From contig JAWKKV010000002.1 in assembly GCA_041393015.1 (NCBI GenBank), positions 496,001-560,000 of the forward strand: DNA of 64,000 nucleotides, read 5' to 3'. Shown one piece after another: positions 7,380 through 16,765 of this stretch. Below the pieces are notes generated by a model, which had not been told where the DNA came from, did no database searches, and saw only the letters and a list, made by a program, of their open reading frames with translations. Made by a program: the position numbers and the translations under genes. The stretch is from JAGQYH01 sp041393015 (lineage in GTDB: Bacteria > Bacteroidota > Bacteroidia > Chitinophagales > JADIYW01). Each line of letters opens with the position of its first letter. The stretch's first letter is position 1.

Positions 7380-9413
7380 TTAAATACTTATTCTTATAAT
7401 TACTTTTGTTCCTAAGGGATTGTTTTTGTCATCTACAAGGTCTATTATTTCAATATTAGTTTCTGAAATATTTTCTCTATTAACATAATTCAATCTTTCT
7501 TTTGTAATACTCATGCCGAAAGATTTGTTTTTTTCTGCACTTTTACTTTTTACCGCTTCGGCGGCCACTCTGCCAATTCCATTGTCTTCAATGATACAAA
7601 CAAGTATTTTATTTTCTTGATATATTTTAACCTTCAGTTTGCCGTCAGCATCTTTTTTATGCATTAAACCATGCCAAATACAGTTTTCTACGTAGGGTTG
7701 AATAATTAAGGGAGGAACTTCTAGATAGTCAGCTTCAACATCATCATCTACTTCAATTTCATAGCTAAATTTATTATTGAAACGAAGTTGTTCCATTTGA
7801 ATATACAAATCCAGTGCTTCAAGCTCATTGGACAATGTAATCTTTGGTTCTTTAGAATTACTAAGCACTTTTCTAATTAGCTTACTAAATTTAGAAAGGT
7901 ATTCTGAAGCTAATTCTTGTTCGTTTTTAATGATAAAATTATTGATTGAGTTTAAACAGTTAAAAAGAAAATGCGGATTCATTTGAGCTCTTAAGGCATG
8001 CATTTCTGCATCAGCCAATTTCTTGTTAAATATTTGTTGATTGGCTTGTTGTATCAGTAGATTAGTCGCTGTTTTTGTTTTAAATCGATATCGCAATAAC
8101 AGTAGAAGGAAGAAGATTGAGATTGAAATCAGGATCCAAATAAGTTTAGCTTGATTGCTCCGTTTTAACTTAATCTCCTTTATTAGTTTATCTTTTTGCA
8201 ACAGTTCGATGGCTTTGTTTTTCTCGCCTGTTTCATGAATTATTTGGAGCTTATTTATCTCATTTATTTTATCAATACTGTACAATGAATCCTTAAGGTT
8301 ATGGTACTCATTTAGCTTGAGAAATGCTTTTTCGTAATCTTTTGACTGATTGTATACAAAAGCCAATGATTGATAGGAGGTAAGCAACTTTTTTACAAGA
8401 TTCGCCTTTTTAGATAGTTCTTCTGCAATTAATAAGTGCTCGATAGATTTTTGGTAGTCGCCTATTTTATTGTAAATATTACTGTATTGTCCATGAATTT
8501 CAATCCGGAAGGAATAGTCCTTTTCATTAACAATAGCCATGCAAGAATCTAAATATTTAAAGGCCGTAGCTGTTTGATTGTTTTTATTAAAATAATGAGA
8601 TGCGGCTATGTATAACCTTAAGTTATGACCTACTGTATTTAAAGTTCTTTTACTAAAACTTAGACCTTCCAATAAAAAATTGAGATCTGAAGTATCCGGA
8701 TTATTCATAGTGATACATGCCAGATTTGAGATATTTACATAGTTTGACAGCCGTATAATGGTGTCTTGTTTTCCAAAATCATAGCATTTTCTGTAGTGAT
8801 AAAGCGCCTTTTCTGGTTTCTCTAGCTTATTGTAACAGATCCCTAAATTGTTATTCACCTTTGCTATAGAGATACTATCATGGAGTTCTTCATATAGTTT
8901 TAGACTCTTTAAATTGTAATCTAATGTGTTCTGATAATCGCTAATTTTCAAATAGTAAATCGCAATAGATTTATAAACATCTGCTTTTATGCGCTTGCTA
9001 CCTTCACTAAGAGGCAATGCTTTTTCTAAAAAATAAATGGTAGAATCTAAATTGTTTTCATTGCTCTTCAGAATTGAATAATTCAAGTAGGCAAGGGCTT
9101 CTATAGTATCAACATTCTTTGATTCTCCAAATTTTAAAATAGCAGCATTAACAAGATAAGCTGAATCTGAATTGGAGACATTTATTTTGTCAAAAATTTG
9201 GTTTAACTCATGGATGCTTGTTTGAGAATAAACAGCATTGAAGTTGATTGAAAAGCATAATACAAGAGCTATACAATGCCTTATCCAATTTAAATAAAAT
9301 CGGTTAATGATAAATTTCACGGAAGTAATATCTGATTTTATTTCCCAATATTTCAACGAAATGAGTATTTGTAGAAATGAATGATTGTATAACCAAAACG
9401 AATGAGTAACCAA
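7380..9413 (-). CDS. TPR-containing LytS/YehU-type sensor histidine kinase
   Basis: A 677-aa sensor. Order: N-terminal signal/anchor, periplasmic TPR repeats (about 70-400), one membrane helix near 425-440 (KLIWILISISIFFLLLLL), coiled coil, then the His_kinase domain with phospho-acceptor in MNPHFLFN and an ATPase domain with QPYVENCIWHG and EDNGIGR. It partners the LytTR regulator just downstream. The ATG at 9413 gives a 32-residue extension ahead of a good signal peptide; a GTG at 9318-9320 (starting KFIINRFYLNW, cleavage near VYSQ) may be the true start. The signal sensed cannot be told. Confidence 0.9.
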   Translation of the reverse strand: MVTHSFWLYNHSFLQILISLKYWEIKSDITSVKFIINRFYLNWIRHCIALVLCFSINFNAVYSQTSIHELNQIFDKINVSNSDSAYLVNAAILKFGESKNVDTIEALAYLNYSILKSNENNLDSTIYFLEKALPLSEGSKRIKADVYKSIAIYYLKISDYQNTLDYNLKSLKLYEELHDSISIAKVNNNLGICYNKLEKPEKALYHYRKCYDFGKQDTIIRLSNYVNISNLACITMNNPDTSDLNFLLEGLSFSKRTLNTVGHNLRLYIAASHYFNKNNQTATAFKYLDSCMAIVNEKDYSFRIEIHGQYSNIYNKIGDYQKSIEHLLIAEELSKKANLVKKLLTSYQSLAFVYNQSKDYEKAFLKLNEYHNLKDSLYSIDKINEINKLQIIHETGEKNKAIELLQKDKLIKEIKLKRSNQAKLIWILISISIFFLLLLLRYRFKTKTATNLLIQQANQQIFNKKLADAEMHALRAQMNPHFLFNCLNSINNFIIKNEQELASEYLSKFSKLIRKVLSNSKEPKITLSNELEALDLYIQMEQLRFNNKFSYEIEVDDDVEADYLEVPPLIIQPYVENCIWHGLMHKKDADGKLKVKIYQENKILVCIIEDNGIGRVAAEAVKSKSAEKNKSFGMSITKERLNYVNRENISETNIEIIDLVDDKNNPLGTKVIIRISI

Positions 9414-9417
9414 CGGA

Positions 9418-9447
9418 TAAAAGAAAAGGCGATTCTTATGAATCGCC
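9418..9447 (-). terminator. Rho-independent terminator of the fadJ-like gene
   Basis: Perfect 8-bp stem GGCGATTC (9428-9435) / GAATCGCC (9440-9447) with loop TTAT. On the minus strand it is followed by TTTTCTTTT. It sits 17 nt past the fadJ-like stop codon, which separates that gene from the histidine kinase gene. Confidence 0.85.
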
Positions 9448-9463
9448 CTAACTTTTGAAATCT

Positions 9464-11608
9464 TTATATGAACAGTTGATTGCTTTTTGCTCTCTCTCGC
9501 AACAATGTAGGAGGATTGAATCTGTCACCATATTTTTTGGCTAATTCTTCAGACCTTGTTACCAATTCCTTTAAACCAAAATCATTGGCATATTGTAAAG
9601 TTCCACCTTTAAAAGGAGCGAAGCCCCAGCCAAAGATACTTCCAATGTTAGCGTCGGCAACATTTCTTAAAACGCCTTCTTCTAAGCATCTTATGGTTTC
9701 CAAAGATTGAATAATCATCATTCGCTCTTTTAACTCTTCCATTTCTTCAGCTGAAGAAACTTTTACATTAAAGATCTCATTTAACTCGGGCCATAAGTAT
9801 TTCTGACCTTTTTCAGGGTATTCATAGAATCCGGCTCCGGCAGCTTTCCCTTTTCTATCTAACGATAGCATTTTATCTGCTACTTTATTAGCAGGGTGAT
9901 GAGGAATAGGTAAACCTTGTTCTGCTAAATCTTTTTCCGTTTGCTTTTTAATATGCTCCATTAAGGATAGACTTACCTCATCCGTTAATGCTAATGGTCC
10001 AACCGGCATTCCCGCTTGAATACCGGCATTTTCAATTACTTTTGGATGAACACCTTCTCCCAACATAGCAATGCCTTCTTGAACATAAGTAGAGAATACT
10101 CGCGACGTATAGAATCCACGACTATCATTTACAACAATTGGTGTTTTCCCGGTTTGCAATACAAAATCAAAAGCTCTTGCTAATGTTTCATCTGATGTTT
10201 GTTCTCCCACAATTATTTCTACCAATGGCATTTTATCAACCGGTGAAAAATAATGCAACCCGATAAAGTTATTAGGTCGTTTAGAAGCTTTAGCTAAGCC
10301 TGTAATAGGAAGGGTAGAAGTGTTAGAAGCATAGATGGCATTATCATCAATTTGAGCTTCAGCTTCTTCTGTAACTTTTGCTTTTAAACCTCTATCTTCA
10401 AATACCGCCTCTATTATTAAATCACAACCCTTTAAATCGGCTGCGCTATCGGTGGGATGAATTAATGAAAGCAATTGTTCTTGCTTTTCCTTAGTTAATC
10501 TTCCTCTTTGGATTAATTTATCGGTGATCTTTTCAGAATATGATTTTCCAAAATCAGCTTTTTCTTTAGTTACATCTTTCAACACAACTGGAATACCTTT
10601 AGAAGCACATGAATAAGCGATTCCGGCGCCCATCATTCCGGCGCCTAACACACCCACTTTTTTAACTGTTCCTCTTTCAAATCCCTCCGGTCGACTAGCT
10701 CCTTTTTTAACGGCATTTAAATCAAACCAAAAAGCTTTTGTCATGTTTTTTGAAACCTTACCAACGGTAAGACTCGTAAAATATCTAGATTCAATCCTTG
10801 AAGCGGTATCAAAATCAACTAAGGCTCCTTCTACCGCTGTACTAATTATAGCTTGCACCGCTGGATAGTTTCCATGTGTTTTAGCTCTTGACATGGCAGG
10901 AACGATAGGTAACATCATGGCTACTTTAGGATTGGTTGGAGCGCCTCCAGGAAATCTGAATCCTTTAACATCCCAAGGTGCTTGAGCTTTCGGGTTAGCC
11001 TTGATCCAAGCTTTCGCTTTCTCCATCATTTCTTCTGGAGTTTCGGCTAACTCATCTGCCAATCCTGCTGCGACGGCAGCTTTGGGTTTTAGTTTTTTAC
11101 CTTCTGTTAGAAAAGGTAAAGCATTTTGTAAGCCTAACATTCTTGTTAACCTGACAATTCCGCCGCCGCCAGGCAAGAGTCCTAAGCCCACTTCCGGTAA
11201 ACCGATTACACTTCTTGGATTATTTAAGGCTACTCTGTGATGACAAGCTAATGCTACTTCATAACCGCCTCCTAAGGCGCTTCCATTAATAGCAGCAACT
11301 ACAGGAATTCCAAGTGTTTCCACTCTTCGTAAACCTGATTTTAAAGTTTCACACATATCGAATACTGCTTTCGCATCCGTCATAGCATGAACTTTATCTA
11401 AATCTGCGCCAGCAATAAAAGTTGATTTAGGTGAAGTAAAAATCACTCCTGTTAATTCTCCTTTCTTTGCTTCTAATGCCTCAATGGTTGCTAAAAAGCT
11501 TTTATCAAATTCTTCATTAAGCACATTGGCTGACCTACCGGGCATATCAATTAATACGGTAGCAATTTTGTCGTTATCTATATCTATTTTAAACATAATT
11601 TTTGTCAT
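9464..11608 (-). CDS. fadJ: Fatty-acid oxidation multifunctional protein (enoyl-CoA hydratase / 3-hydroxyacyl-CoA dehydrogenase)
   Basis: Hydrates trans-2-enoyl-CoA and oxidises the 3-hydroxyacyl-CoA with NAD in beta-oxidation. The 714-aa protein has a crotonase domain (1-~190) with both catalytic glutamates, E117 in GGGYEVAL and E139 in GLPEVGLG, the oxyanion glycines, a linker, then a Rossmann domain with GVLGAGMMGAG at 319-328 and the catalytic His in GLHYFSPVDKMP, and two C-terminal dehydrogenase domains. Length and order match FadB/FadJ alpha subunits. Either of two Met codons (residues 1 and 5) could start it. The thiolase gene lies 53 nt upstream on the same strand: the usual alpha/beta pair, in the order thiolase first. 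FadJ versus FadB cannot be settled here. Confidence 0.94.
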   Translation of the reverse strand: MTKIMFKIDIDNDKIATVLIDMPGRSANVLNEEFDKSFLATIEALEAKKGELTGVIFTSPKSTFIAGADLDKVHAMTDAKAVFDMCETLKSGLRRVETLGIPVVAAINGSALGGGYEVALACHHRVALNNPRSVIGLPEVGLGLLPGGGGIVRLTRMLGLQNALPFLTEGKKLKPKAAVAAGLADELAETPEEMMEKAKAWIKANPKAQAPWDVKGFRFPGGAPTNPKVAMMLPIVPAMSRAKTHGNYPAVQAIISTAVEGALVDFDTASRIESRYFTSLTVGKVSKNMTKAFWFDLNAVKKGASRPEGFERGTVKKVGVLGAGMMGAGIAYSCASKGIPVVLKDVTKEKADFGKSYSEKITDKLIQRGRLTKEKQEQLLSLIHPTDSAADLKGCDLIIEAVFEDRGLKAKVTEEAEAQIDDNAIYASNTSTLPITGLAKASKRPNNFIGLHYFSPVDKMPLVEIIVGEQTSDETLARAFDFVLQTGKTPIVVNDSRGFYTSRVFSTYVQEGIAMLGEGVHPKVIENAGIQAGMPVGPLALTDEVSLSLMEHIKKQTEKDLAEQGLPIPHHPANKVADKMLSLDRKGKAAGAGFYEYPEKGQKYLWPELNEIFNVKVSSAEEMEELKERMMIIQSLETIRCLEEGVLRNVADANIGSIFGWGFAPFKGGTLQYANDFGLKELVTRSEELAKKYGDRFNPPTLLRERAKSNQLFI

Positions 11609-11661
11609 TTGGATTTTTGGTAATATGGATTTATGGCTGATTTAGAATTTTGAATTTTAAA

Positions 11662-12873
11662 CTAGCATCTTTCTATAATCGTAGTAGAACCCATTCCACC
11701 ACCAACGCATAGTGTTACAAGAGCTGTTTCTTTATTCGATCTTTCTAATTCATCTACCATTGTTCCTAAAATCATTGCGCCGGTTGCTCCGAGTGGATGT
11801 CCCATGGCAATCGCTCCACCATTAACGTTTAATTTTTCATCAGGTACATCTAAATCTCTTTGAAATCTTAGCACTGCAGAAGCAAAAGCCTCATTCATTT
11901 CAAACAAATCGATATCTTTTGTTGTCATGCCAGCTTGCTTTAATGCCTTTTTAGACGCTGGACCAGGACCTGTTAACATAATGGTTGGTTCTGTACTTGT
12001 AACAGCAGAAGTGATAATTCTAGCACGTGGTTTTAAACCTAATTGTTCGCCTATTTCTTTGCTACCAATTAACACTAATGCGGCACCGTCAACAATACCA
12101 GAAGAGTTTCCAGCGTGATGAACATGATTTATTTTTTCTAACTGAGGATATTTAGCCAACGCAACAGCATCAAATCCCATTTGTCCCATATTTTCAAAAG
12201 AAGGATTCAATCCACTCAAATCTTGTACAGTTGTGCCCGGTCGCATATACTCATCAAAATCTAGAATAGTGATGCCATTTTGATCTTTTACCGGAATGAT
12301 AGACTTTTTAAATCGTCCTTCTTTCCATGATTTTTCAGCTAAATTTTGACTTCGGATCGCATAACTATCTACATCATTTCTTGTAAAACCTTCCAATGTT
12401 GCGATTAAATCAGCACTAATGCCTTGTGGAACAAAATCAGTTTTAGCGTTTACCTCCATATCTAACATCCATGGTCCTCCGTCGGAACCCATTGGCACTC
12501 TCGACATCGATTCAACACCGCCACCAACAATTAGATGTTGCCAACCAGAACGAACTTTCATAGCCGCAAGATTACAAGCCTCTAAACCTGACGCACAAAA
12601 TCTATTGAGTTGAAAACCCGGTACGGAAAGATCCCAACCGGCATATTGTGGAGCTAACTTAGCGATATTGCCACCTTGATCACCAACAGGAGAGACACAA
12701 CCAATGATTACGTCTTCTACCTTTGAGGTATCTAAATTGTTTCTTTCTTTTAGAGCATTAAATAAAGTCACTAGAAGATCAATAGGTTTTACTTCGTATA
12801 ACTTGCCTTTTCCTGCTTTGCCTCTTCCTCGAGGCGTTCTAACTGCATCAAAAATGTATGCTTCTGTAGCCAT
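11662..12873 (-). CDS. fadA: Acetyl-CoA C-acyltransferase (3-ketoacyl-CoA thiolase)
   Basis: Cleaves 3-ketoacyl-CoA with CoA to acetyl-CoA and a shortened acyl-CoA. The 403-aa protein has all three thiolase signatures: acyl-accepting C93 in NRFCASGLEA, H359 in GGAIAMGHPLGATGA, and the proton-donating C389 in LCVGGGMG. Length is normal. It heads the two-gene operon with the fadJ-like gene. A TetR-type palindrome lies 56-69 nt upstream of its ATG, so repression relieved by acyl-CoA is plausible, but no TetR/FadR gene lies in this window. Symbol given by pathway role. Confidence 0.94.
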   Translation of the reverse strand: MATEAYIFDAVRTPRGRGKAGKGKLYEVKPIDLLVTLFNALKERNNLDTSKVEDVIIGCVSPVGDQGGNIAKLAPQYAGWDLSVPGFQLNRFCASGLEACNLAAMKVRSGWQHLIVGGGVESMSRVPMGSDGGPWMLDMEVNAKTDFVPQGISADLIATLEGFTRNDVDSYAIRSQNLAEKSWKEGRFKKSIIPVKDQNGITILDFDEYMRPGTTVQDLSGLNPSFENMGQMGFDAVALAKYPQLEKINHVHHAGNSSGIVDGAALVLIGSKEIGEQLGLKPRARIITSAVTSTEPTIMLTGPGPASKKALKQAGMTTKDIDLFEMNEAFASAVLRFQRDLDVPDEKLNVNGGAIAMGHPLGATGAMILGTMVDELERSNKETALVTLCVGGGMGSTTIIERC

Positions 12874-12928
12874 AATTTTTATGTTTTAATAAATGAGTAT
12901 AATATATTGTAAATATAAAAAACTTTAC

Positions 12929-12942
12929 CAAACGTTCGTTTG
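12929..12942. promoter_or_regulatory. Putative TetR-family operator ahead of the beta-oxidation operon
   Basis: The 14-mer CAAACGTTCGTTTG has inverted arms CAAACG and CGTTTG about a TT centre. It lies 56-69 nt upstream of the thiolase start codon. On the minus strand its TTTG could also serve as the -33 element of a Bacteroidota promoter with a weak TA-rich -7 about 17 nt on, which would let a bound repressor block transcription. Palindrome seen; function inferred. Confidence 0.5.
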
Positions 12943-12954
12943 ATAAGTGATTTT

Positions 12955-13389
12955 CTAATTTAGTTTTAGCTTGTACGATTTACCGGTACTACTACTTTTT
13001 GAACTTCTTAATTTGTTGCCCTTGTTTATTTGTGGAGCAAGAAACAAATGGCCGCTTAAAGCCGACAATCCGCCTAATAAACCACCAAACACTGCGGTTA
13101 AAATTAATAATAGGATAGGTGTTATCGTAAAGCCTAGAAACTCTGTAAAAAGATCTGACCATTTATTTACAAAGGCTCCATTAGCAGCCATGAAAGATGG
13201 AATGGCTTTTAAAACCCAAAAAATAGCAACTCCCAAACTGCCCATTAAAAATGGATGATTATGTGTTTTGGCAAAAGTTATACCTAAAACAAATGCAATA
13301 ATAATAGGAGTGAACCAAGGCAGTGGCAACCATTGAGTTAATAAAAATGATAGCAATGCTGTTAAAATTATTCCAAATATAGTTTTCAT
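12955..13389 (-). CDS. Small integral membrane protein, function unknown
   Basis: A 144-aa hydrophobic protein with about four membrane segments (roughly 1-20, 24-42, 48-66 and 85-118), a Gly-rich last helix (FGGLLGGLSAL), and a basic Ser-rich tail (LRSSKSSSTGKSYKLKLN). No domain recognised. It starts 1 nt after the stop of the upstream penicillin-acylase-family gene, so the two are almost certainly translated together; an accessory membrane role for the acylase is possible but unproven. Confidence 0.7.
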   Translation of the reverse strand: MKTIFGIILTALLSFLLTQWLPLPWFTPIIIAFVLGITFAKTHNHPFLMGSLGVAIFWVLKAIPSFMAANGAFVNKWSDLFTEFLGFTITPILLLILTAVFGGLLGGLSALSGHLFLAPQINKGNKLRSSKSSSTGKSYKLKLN

Positions 13390-13390
13390 A

Positions 13391-15793
13391 TTATTTTGCT
13401 TTAAGTGATTGCTGAGCTTCTTCTTTATCTTTATAAAAGTTGAGCTTAAAGTATTGGCCTGTTCTCCAATTTTCTAAAAAGTCATCGTAATGAGCATTTC
13501 CAGGATTACCCGATTGTCCACCAGGATAAACTCCATAGGCTTCAACACCATTATCATTCAATTTAACAACCATTCTCCATGAAGGTCCCCATTCTTGATT
13601 AACTGCATTAGGTGCATTTTCTGAACCGCCTACTTCAATATCCCAAGTACTAAATGCTTTAAATTTCATTAAATGTTCTACACGAGCATTATTGTAACTA
13701 AACCATTGGCTATTGGCATCCTTATTATTGATAAAATAAGTTGACATGGTTTTAAAACCATTATTGATGAGCATTTCTACCGTTTCAACTGGTTTAGTCG
13801 TTTTATTATCAATTAATGAGTGATCGGCATGATTTTTTAAAAATTGTAAAGTATAATAATCTTGTGGTGTTTTGATTGACTTAGTAGTATCATTTAACTC
13901 ATCCCAAAGATTGGTAGTAATGTCAACCCACCAAGATTGAAAATAAGTTGGCGCACTTTTAAATGGTTCGTTAAAGTAGTCCCAATTTTTCAAACTATCT
14001 AATATTGCAATTTGATTTTTAGACAAACTCTTTGCATCTAGTTTTTCTAGTAGGAATGGCAATATTTCTGCTGCCATCAAATTAAAATTATCGTTTTGAA
14101 GTAACATCATATCTTCAACAGTAATATTCTCTAAACTTGCTAGTTGACTGTTAATTCTTCTATTCCTATATGTTTCAAAAGAACCTGTGTAATAATATGG
14201 ATAAGTAGAATCCGTTGGTTGTTGGTTGGCTGAACTCACAAAATTCCTATCTGGATTTAAGATATGCGGATTATGCTCTTTAGGAACATAGGTATTTAAA
14301 TTCTCTAAATTTTGATCTTCTAGCTTAGCCACATATTTGCCTTCATTCTTTTGTTGAATTTTGTACAAACCGGATGCTTGAATCGCAATGTTTCCATTTA
14401 CATCACCATAAACAAAGTTTTGCCCAGGATTATCGAAATATTTTAGTGCCGACAAATATTCGTCGTGGTTTTTAGCCATGTTCAACTCATAAAAAGTTTT
14501 CATTTCATTGGTTACATTCAATGCCATCCATTGCATCGCCAAACCTGATTTATCTTGAAGTTTACCAAATGTATTATCATAAACTATTGGTCCAACTTTG
14601 GTCCATCTAACCGTATCAATAACAGACTCACCATTATTGACATTTATAGTTTCAATTCGTTTTTCAATTGGGTAGTATTCGCCATCTAGCAAATATTCAG
14701 ACTGGCTATCATCTTTATATCTAACAGAATACCAATCGTTCACATCTCTTGAGCCATTGGTTACGCCCCAAGCAATGTTTTCATTAAAACCAATGATAAT
14801 ATTTGGTGCGCCAGGAATAGTTACTCCATATACATTGATACCGGGAGCATTTAATTGCATTTCGTACCAAATAGAAGGATAACTTAATCCTAAGTGTGGA
14901 TCATTTGATAGTATCACTGAACCATCTGCTGTTTTATTCGGTCCAACAGCCCAGTTATTGCTACCAATTCCTTGTACATAAGGAAGTGGATTGGGTAATG
15001 ATGCAGAATTGTCGCCAACGTAATCTTCTTCAAATTGATTGTTGGTTTCTGAAACAACAGGTTCAAAATTCCAAGAAGTACCTATTGGTATAATAGGCGA
15101 TTGGTCTTGAGGAAAATCCGGAAAGATTATGTCATATGCTTCTTCTCCAATGATATTTCGTGTAGAAGTATTTCTAATGTCTTCTCCAATATTTGAAAGT
15201 CTTAACGACATTAGTTTCAAAAGCAAAATACTTTTAACATCCGTCCATGGTTCAGGTTTGTAGTCAGCTAATTTAAACTCTATCGGAAGATCTTTGGGTT
15301 GTAATCTATCAATGTAATCATTTATACCGCTTGAATAAGCCTTAATGATACTTTGAGATAAACTATCATCTTTAAAAGCCAATGCTGTTTCCTCTGCTAT
15401 TTTAGGTAAGCCTAACCTTCTGATGTATCGATCTACGTTTAATCCATTTTCTTCTCCAATGGCCTCCGATAGTTTACCTCCAGCTACTCTTGTTTGAAAA
15501 TCCATTTGCCACAATCTGTCTTTTGCTTGAGCATAGCCGACCGCATAATACAAAGCAGCTTCATTAGGTGCGAATAAATGGGGAACACCTCTGTCATCAT
15601 AGTAGATATCTACTATTCCATTGGGCGTAGTTAATTGTATATGATCTTGATTTTGAGGATCTTTGTTTTGCCAAACACCATGCGTTGGGCTTAACAGTTT
15701 ACCTAAAGCCGGGATACCAAATTTTGAATTATCAGAAATATAAACTAGGGTGATAGTTATAATAAGTAGTATAACTGCAAGGATTCGCTTCAT
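13391..15793 (-). CDS. Penicillin acylase family (Ntn-hydrolase) protein
   Basis: An 800-aa Ntn-hydrolase that likely cleaves an amide bond (penicillins, acyl-homoserine lactones or N-acyl amino acids are substrates in the family). An N-terminal anchor (residues 4-20) exports it; the alpha chain has RGVPHLFAPNE and YAVGYAQAKDRLWQMD; the spacer ends at the autocatalytic site G-S278-N-N-W, where Ser278 becomes the N-terminal nucleophile of the beta chain. SNDPHLGLSYPSIWYEMQL, GFNENIAWGVTNGSRDVNDWY and the late PGGQSGNPGNAHYDD motif are all present, so it looks active. A second family member sits at 29148-31274. Substrate unknown. Confidence 0.92.
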   Translation of the reverse strand: MKRILAVILLIITITLVYISDNSKFGIPALGKLLSPTHGVWQNKDPQNQDHIQLTTPNGIVDIYYDDRGVPHLFAPNEAALYYAVGYAQAKDRLWQMDFQTRVAGGKLSEAIGEENGLNVDRYIRRLGLPKIAEETALAFKDDSLSQSIIKAYSSGINDYIDRLQPKDLPIEFKLADYKPEPWTDVKSILLLKLMSLRLSNIGEDIRNTSTRNIIGEEAYDIIFPDFPQDQSPIIPIGTSWNFEPVVSETNNQFEEDYVGDNSASLPNPLPYVQGIGSNNWAVGPNKTADGSVILSNDPHLGLSYPSIWYEMQLNAPGINVYGVTIPGAPNIIIGFNENIAWGVTNGSRDVNDWYSVRYKDDSQSEYLLDGEYYPIEKRIETINVNNGESVIDTVRWTKVGPIVYDNTFGKLQDKSGLAMQWMALNVTNEMKTFYELNMAKNHDEYLSALKYFDNPGQNFVYGDVNGNIAIQASGLYKIQQKNEGKYVAKLEDQNLENLNTYVPKEHNPHILNPDRNFVSSANQQPTDSTYPYYYTGSFETYRNRRINSQLASLENITVEDMMLLQNDNFNLMAAEILPFLLEKLDAKSLSKNQIAILDSLKNWDYFNEPFKSAPTYFQSWWVDITTNLWDELNDTTKSIKTPQDYYTLQFLKNHADHSLIDNKTTKPVETVEMLINNGFKTMSTYFINNKDANSQWFSYNNARVEHLMKFKAFSTWDIEVGGSENAPNAVNQEWGPSWRMVVKLNDNGVEAYGVYPGGQSGNPGNAHYDDFLENWRTGQYFKLNFYKDKEEAQQSLKAK

Positions 15794-16042
15794 TTAATTA
15801 GTTTGATGCAAAATATAGATAATTGACGGATTTCTAATAGTTGACAAAATAAGGATTGTTTTTTATTTCTTTAAACAATAAGAACTAGCAAAGGTTAACA
15901 CTATATGAGTAATGCTGTTTTATAGAAGTTATAATTAATGTTAATCTGATTAATGTTTGTTCCATTTATGACGTTAGTTAACTTTTTGGAACAGTTTTTA
16001 GATTATTTTTATCATCAAAACTCATTAAAGCGTATTTACAAC

Positions 16043-16738
16043 ATGAAACAATACATACAAATTTTAACTTTCGGATTATTAATGTTCTTATTTGCTAATC
16101 CAATAAGTGCACAAAATAACAAAGACAAGAAATCTGACCCAGAAGTAGTAACTCCGACAAAAAAGGAAGTTGTTCAGTTTTCGGGAATTATTAGAGATAT
16201 AACTGATGGCACACCTATACCATTTGCCACCGTTTATGTAGATAAAATTTTCAGAGGAACAATTTCTAATATAGATGGATTCTTTTCTATGGCAGTGGCA
16301 AAAGGTGATTCTATTGTTATAAGATCAGTGGGCTACAAAGAAGAAAGATTGCAGATACCTCCTAATTTAAAAGGAGATAGTTATCATCTATTATATGCAT
16401 TAGAAAACGATACTATCATGTTAGATGAAGTTGTGATTTATCCTTGGAGTAAACTACATTTTAGACAGCACTTCATAAATTTGGAAATACCTGATGATTT
16501 ACAACAATTAGCAGAAGAAACATTTGCAAAGTCTACTTTAGCAGAATTTAGTGAATGGACCGATTATGATGGCAATGAAAATTTCGATCAATTTATAAAT
16601 AATTATGTTGGTGAGATTTATTACCAAGGTCAATCAGCTCCAATACAATTGTTAAACCCATTTGCATGGGCGCAATTTGTAAAAGCAATTAAAGCAGGAA
16701 AATTTAAGCGGTCAAAGAAAGATGTAATTAAGTATTAG
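16043..16738 (+). CDS. Exported carboxypeptidase-regulatory-like (CarbopepD_reg_2) domain protein
   Basis: A 231-aa protein from the ATG at 16043, chosen because it gives a clean signal peptide (MKQYIQILTFG, cleavage near ISAQ); an in-frame ATG at 15953 adds 30 residues that hide it. After a Lys-rich spacer comes the beta-sandwich: FSGIIRDITDGTPIPFATVY, GTISNIDGFFSMAV, DSIVIRSVGYKEE. The remaining ~110 residues have no recognised domain. In Bacteroidota this fold begins TonB-dependent receptors and also stands alone, as here. Role unknown. It converges on a lipoprotein gene. Confidence 0.8.
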   Translation: MKQYIQILTFGLLMFLFANPISAQNNKDKKSDPEVVTPTKKEVVQFSGIIRDITDGTPIPFATVYVDKIFRGTISNIDGFFSMAVAKGDSIVIRSVGYKEERLQIPPNLKGDSYHLLYALENDTIMLDEVVIYPWSKLHFRQHFINLEIPDDLQQLAEETFAKSTLAEFSEWTDYDGNENFDQFINNYVGEIYYQGQSAPIQLLNPFAWAQFVKAIKAGKFKRSKKDVIKY

Positions 16739-16765
16739 ATTTAGCCATTTATGTATAAATCTAAT
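16734..16765. terminator. AT-rich hairpin between convergent genes
   Basis: Ten-base-pair inverted repeat ATTAGATTTA (16734-16743) / TAAATCTAAT (16756-16765), containing the stop of the rightward gene and reaching into the last codons of the leftward gene. It could serve both directions, but the stem is weak and T tracts are short. Confidence 0.35.
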
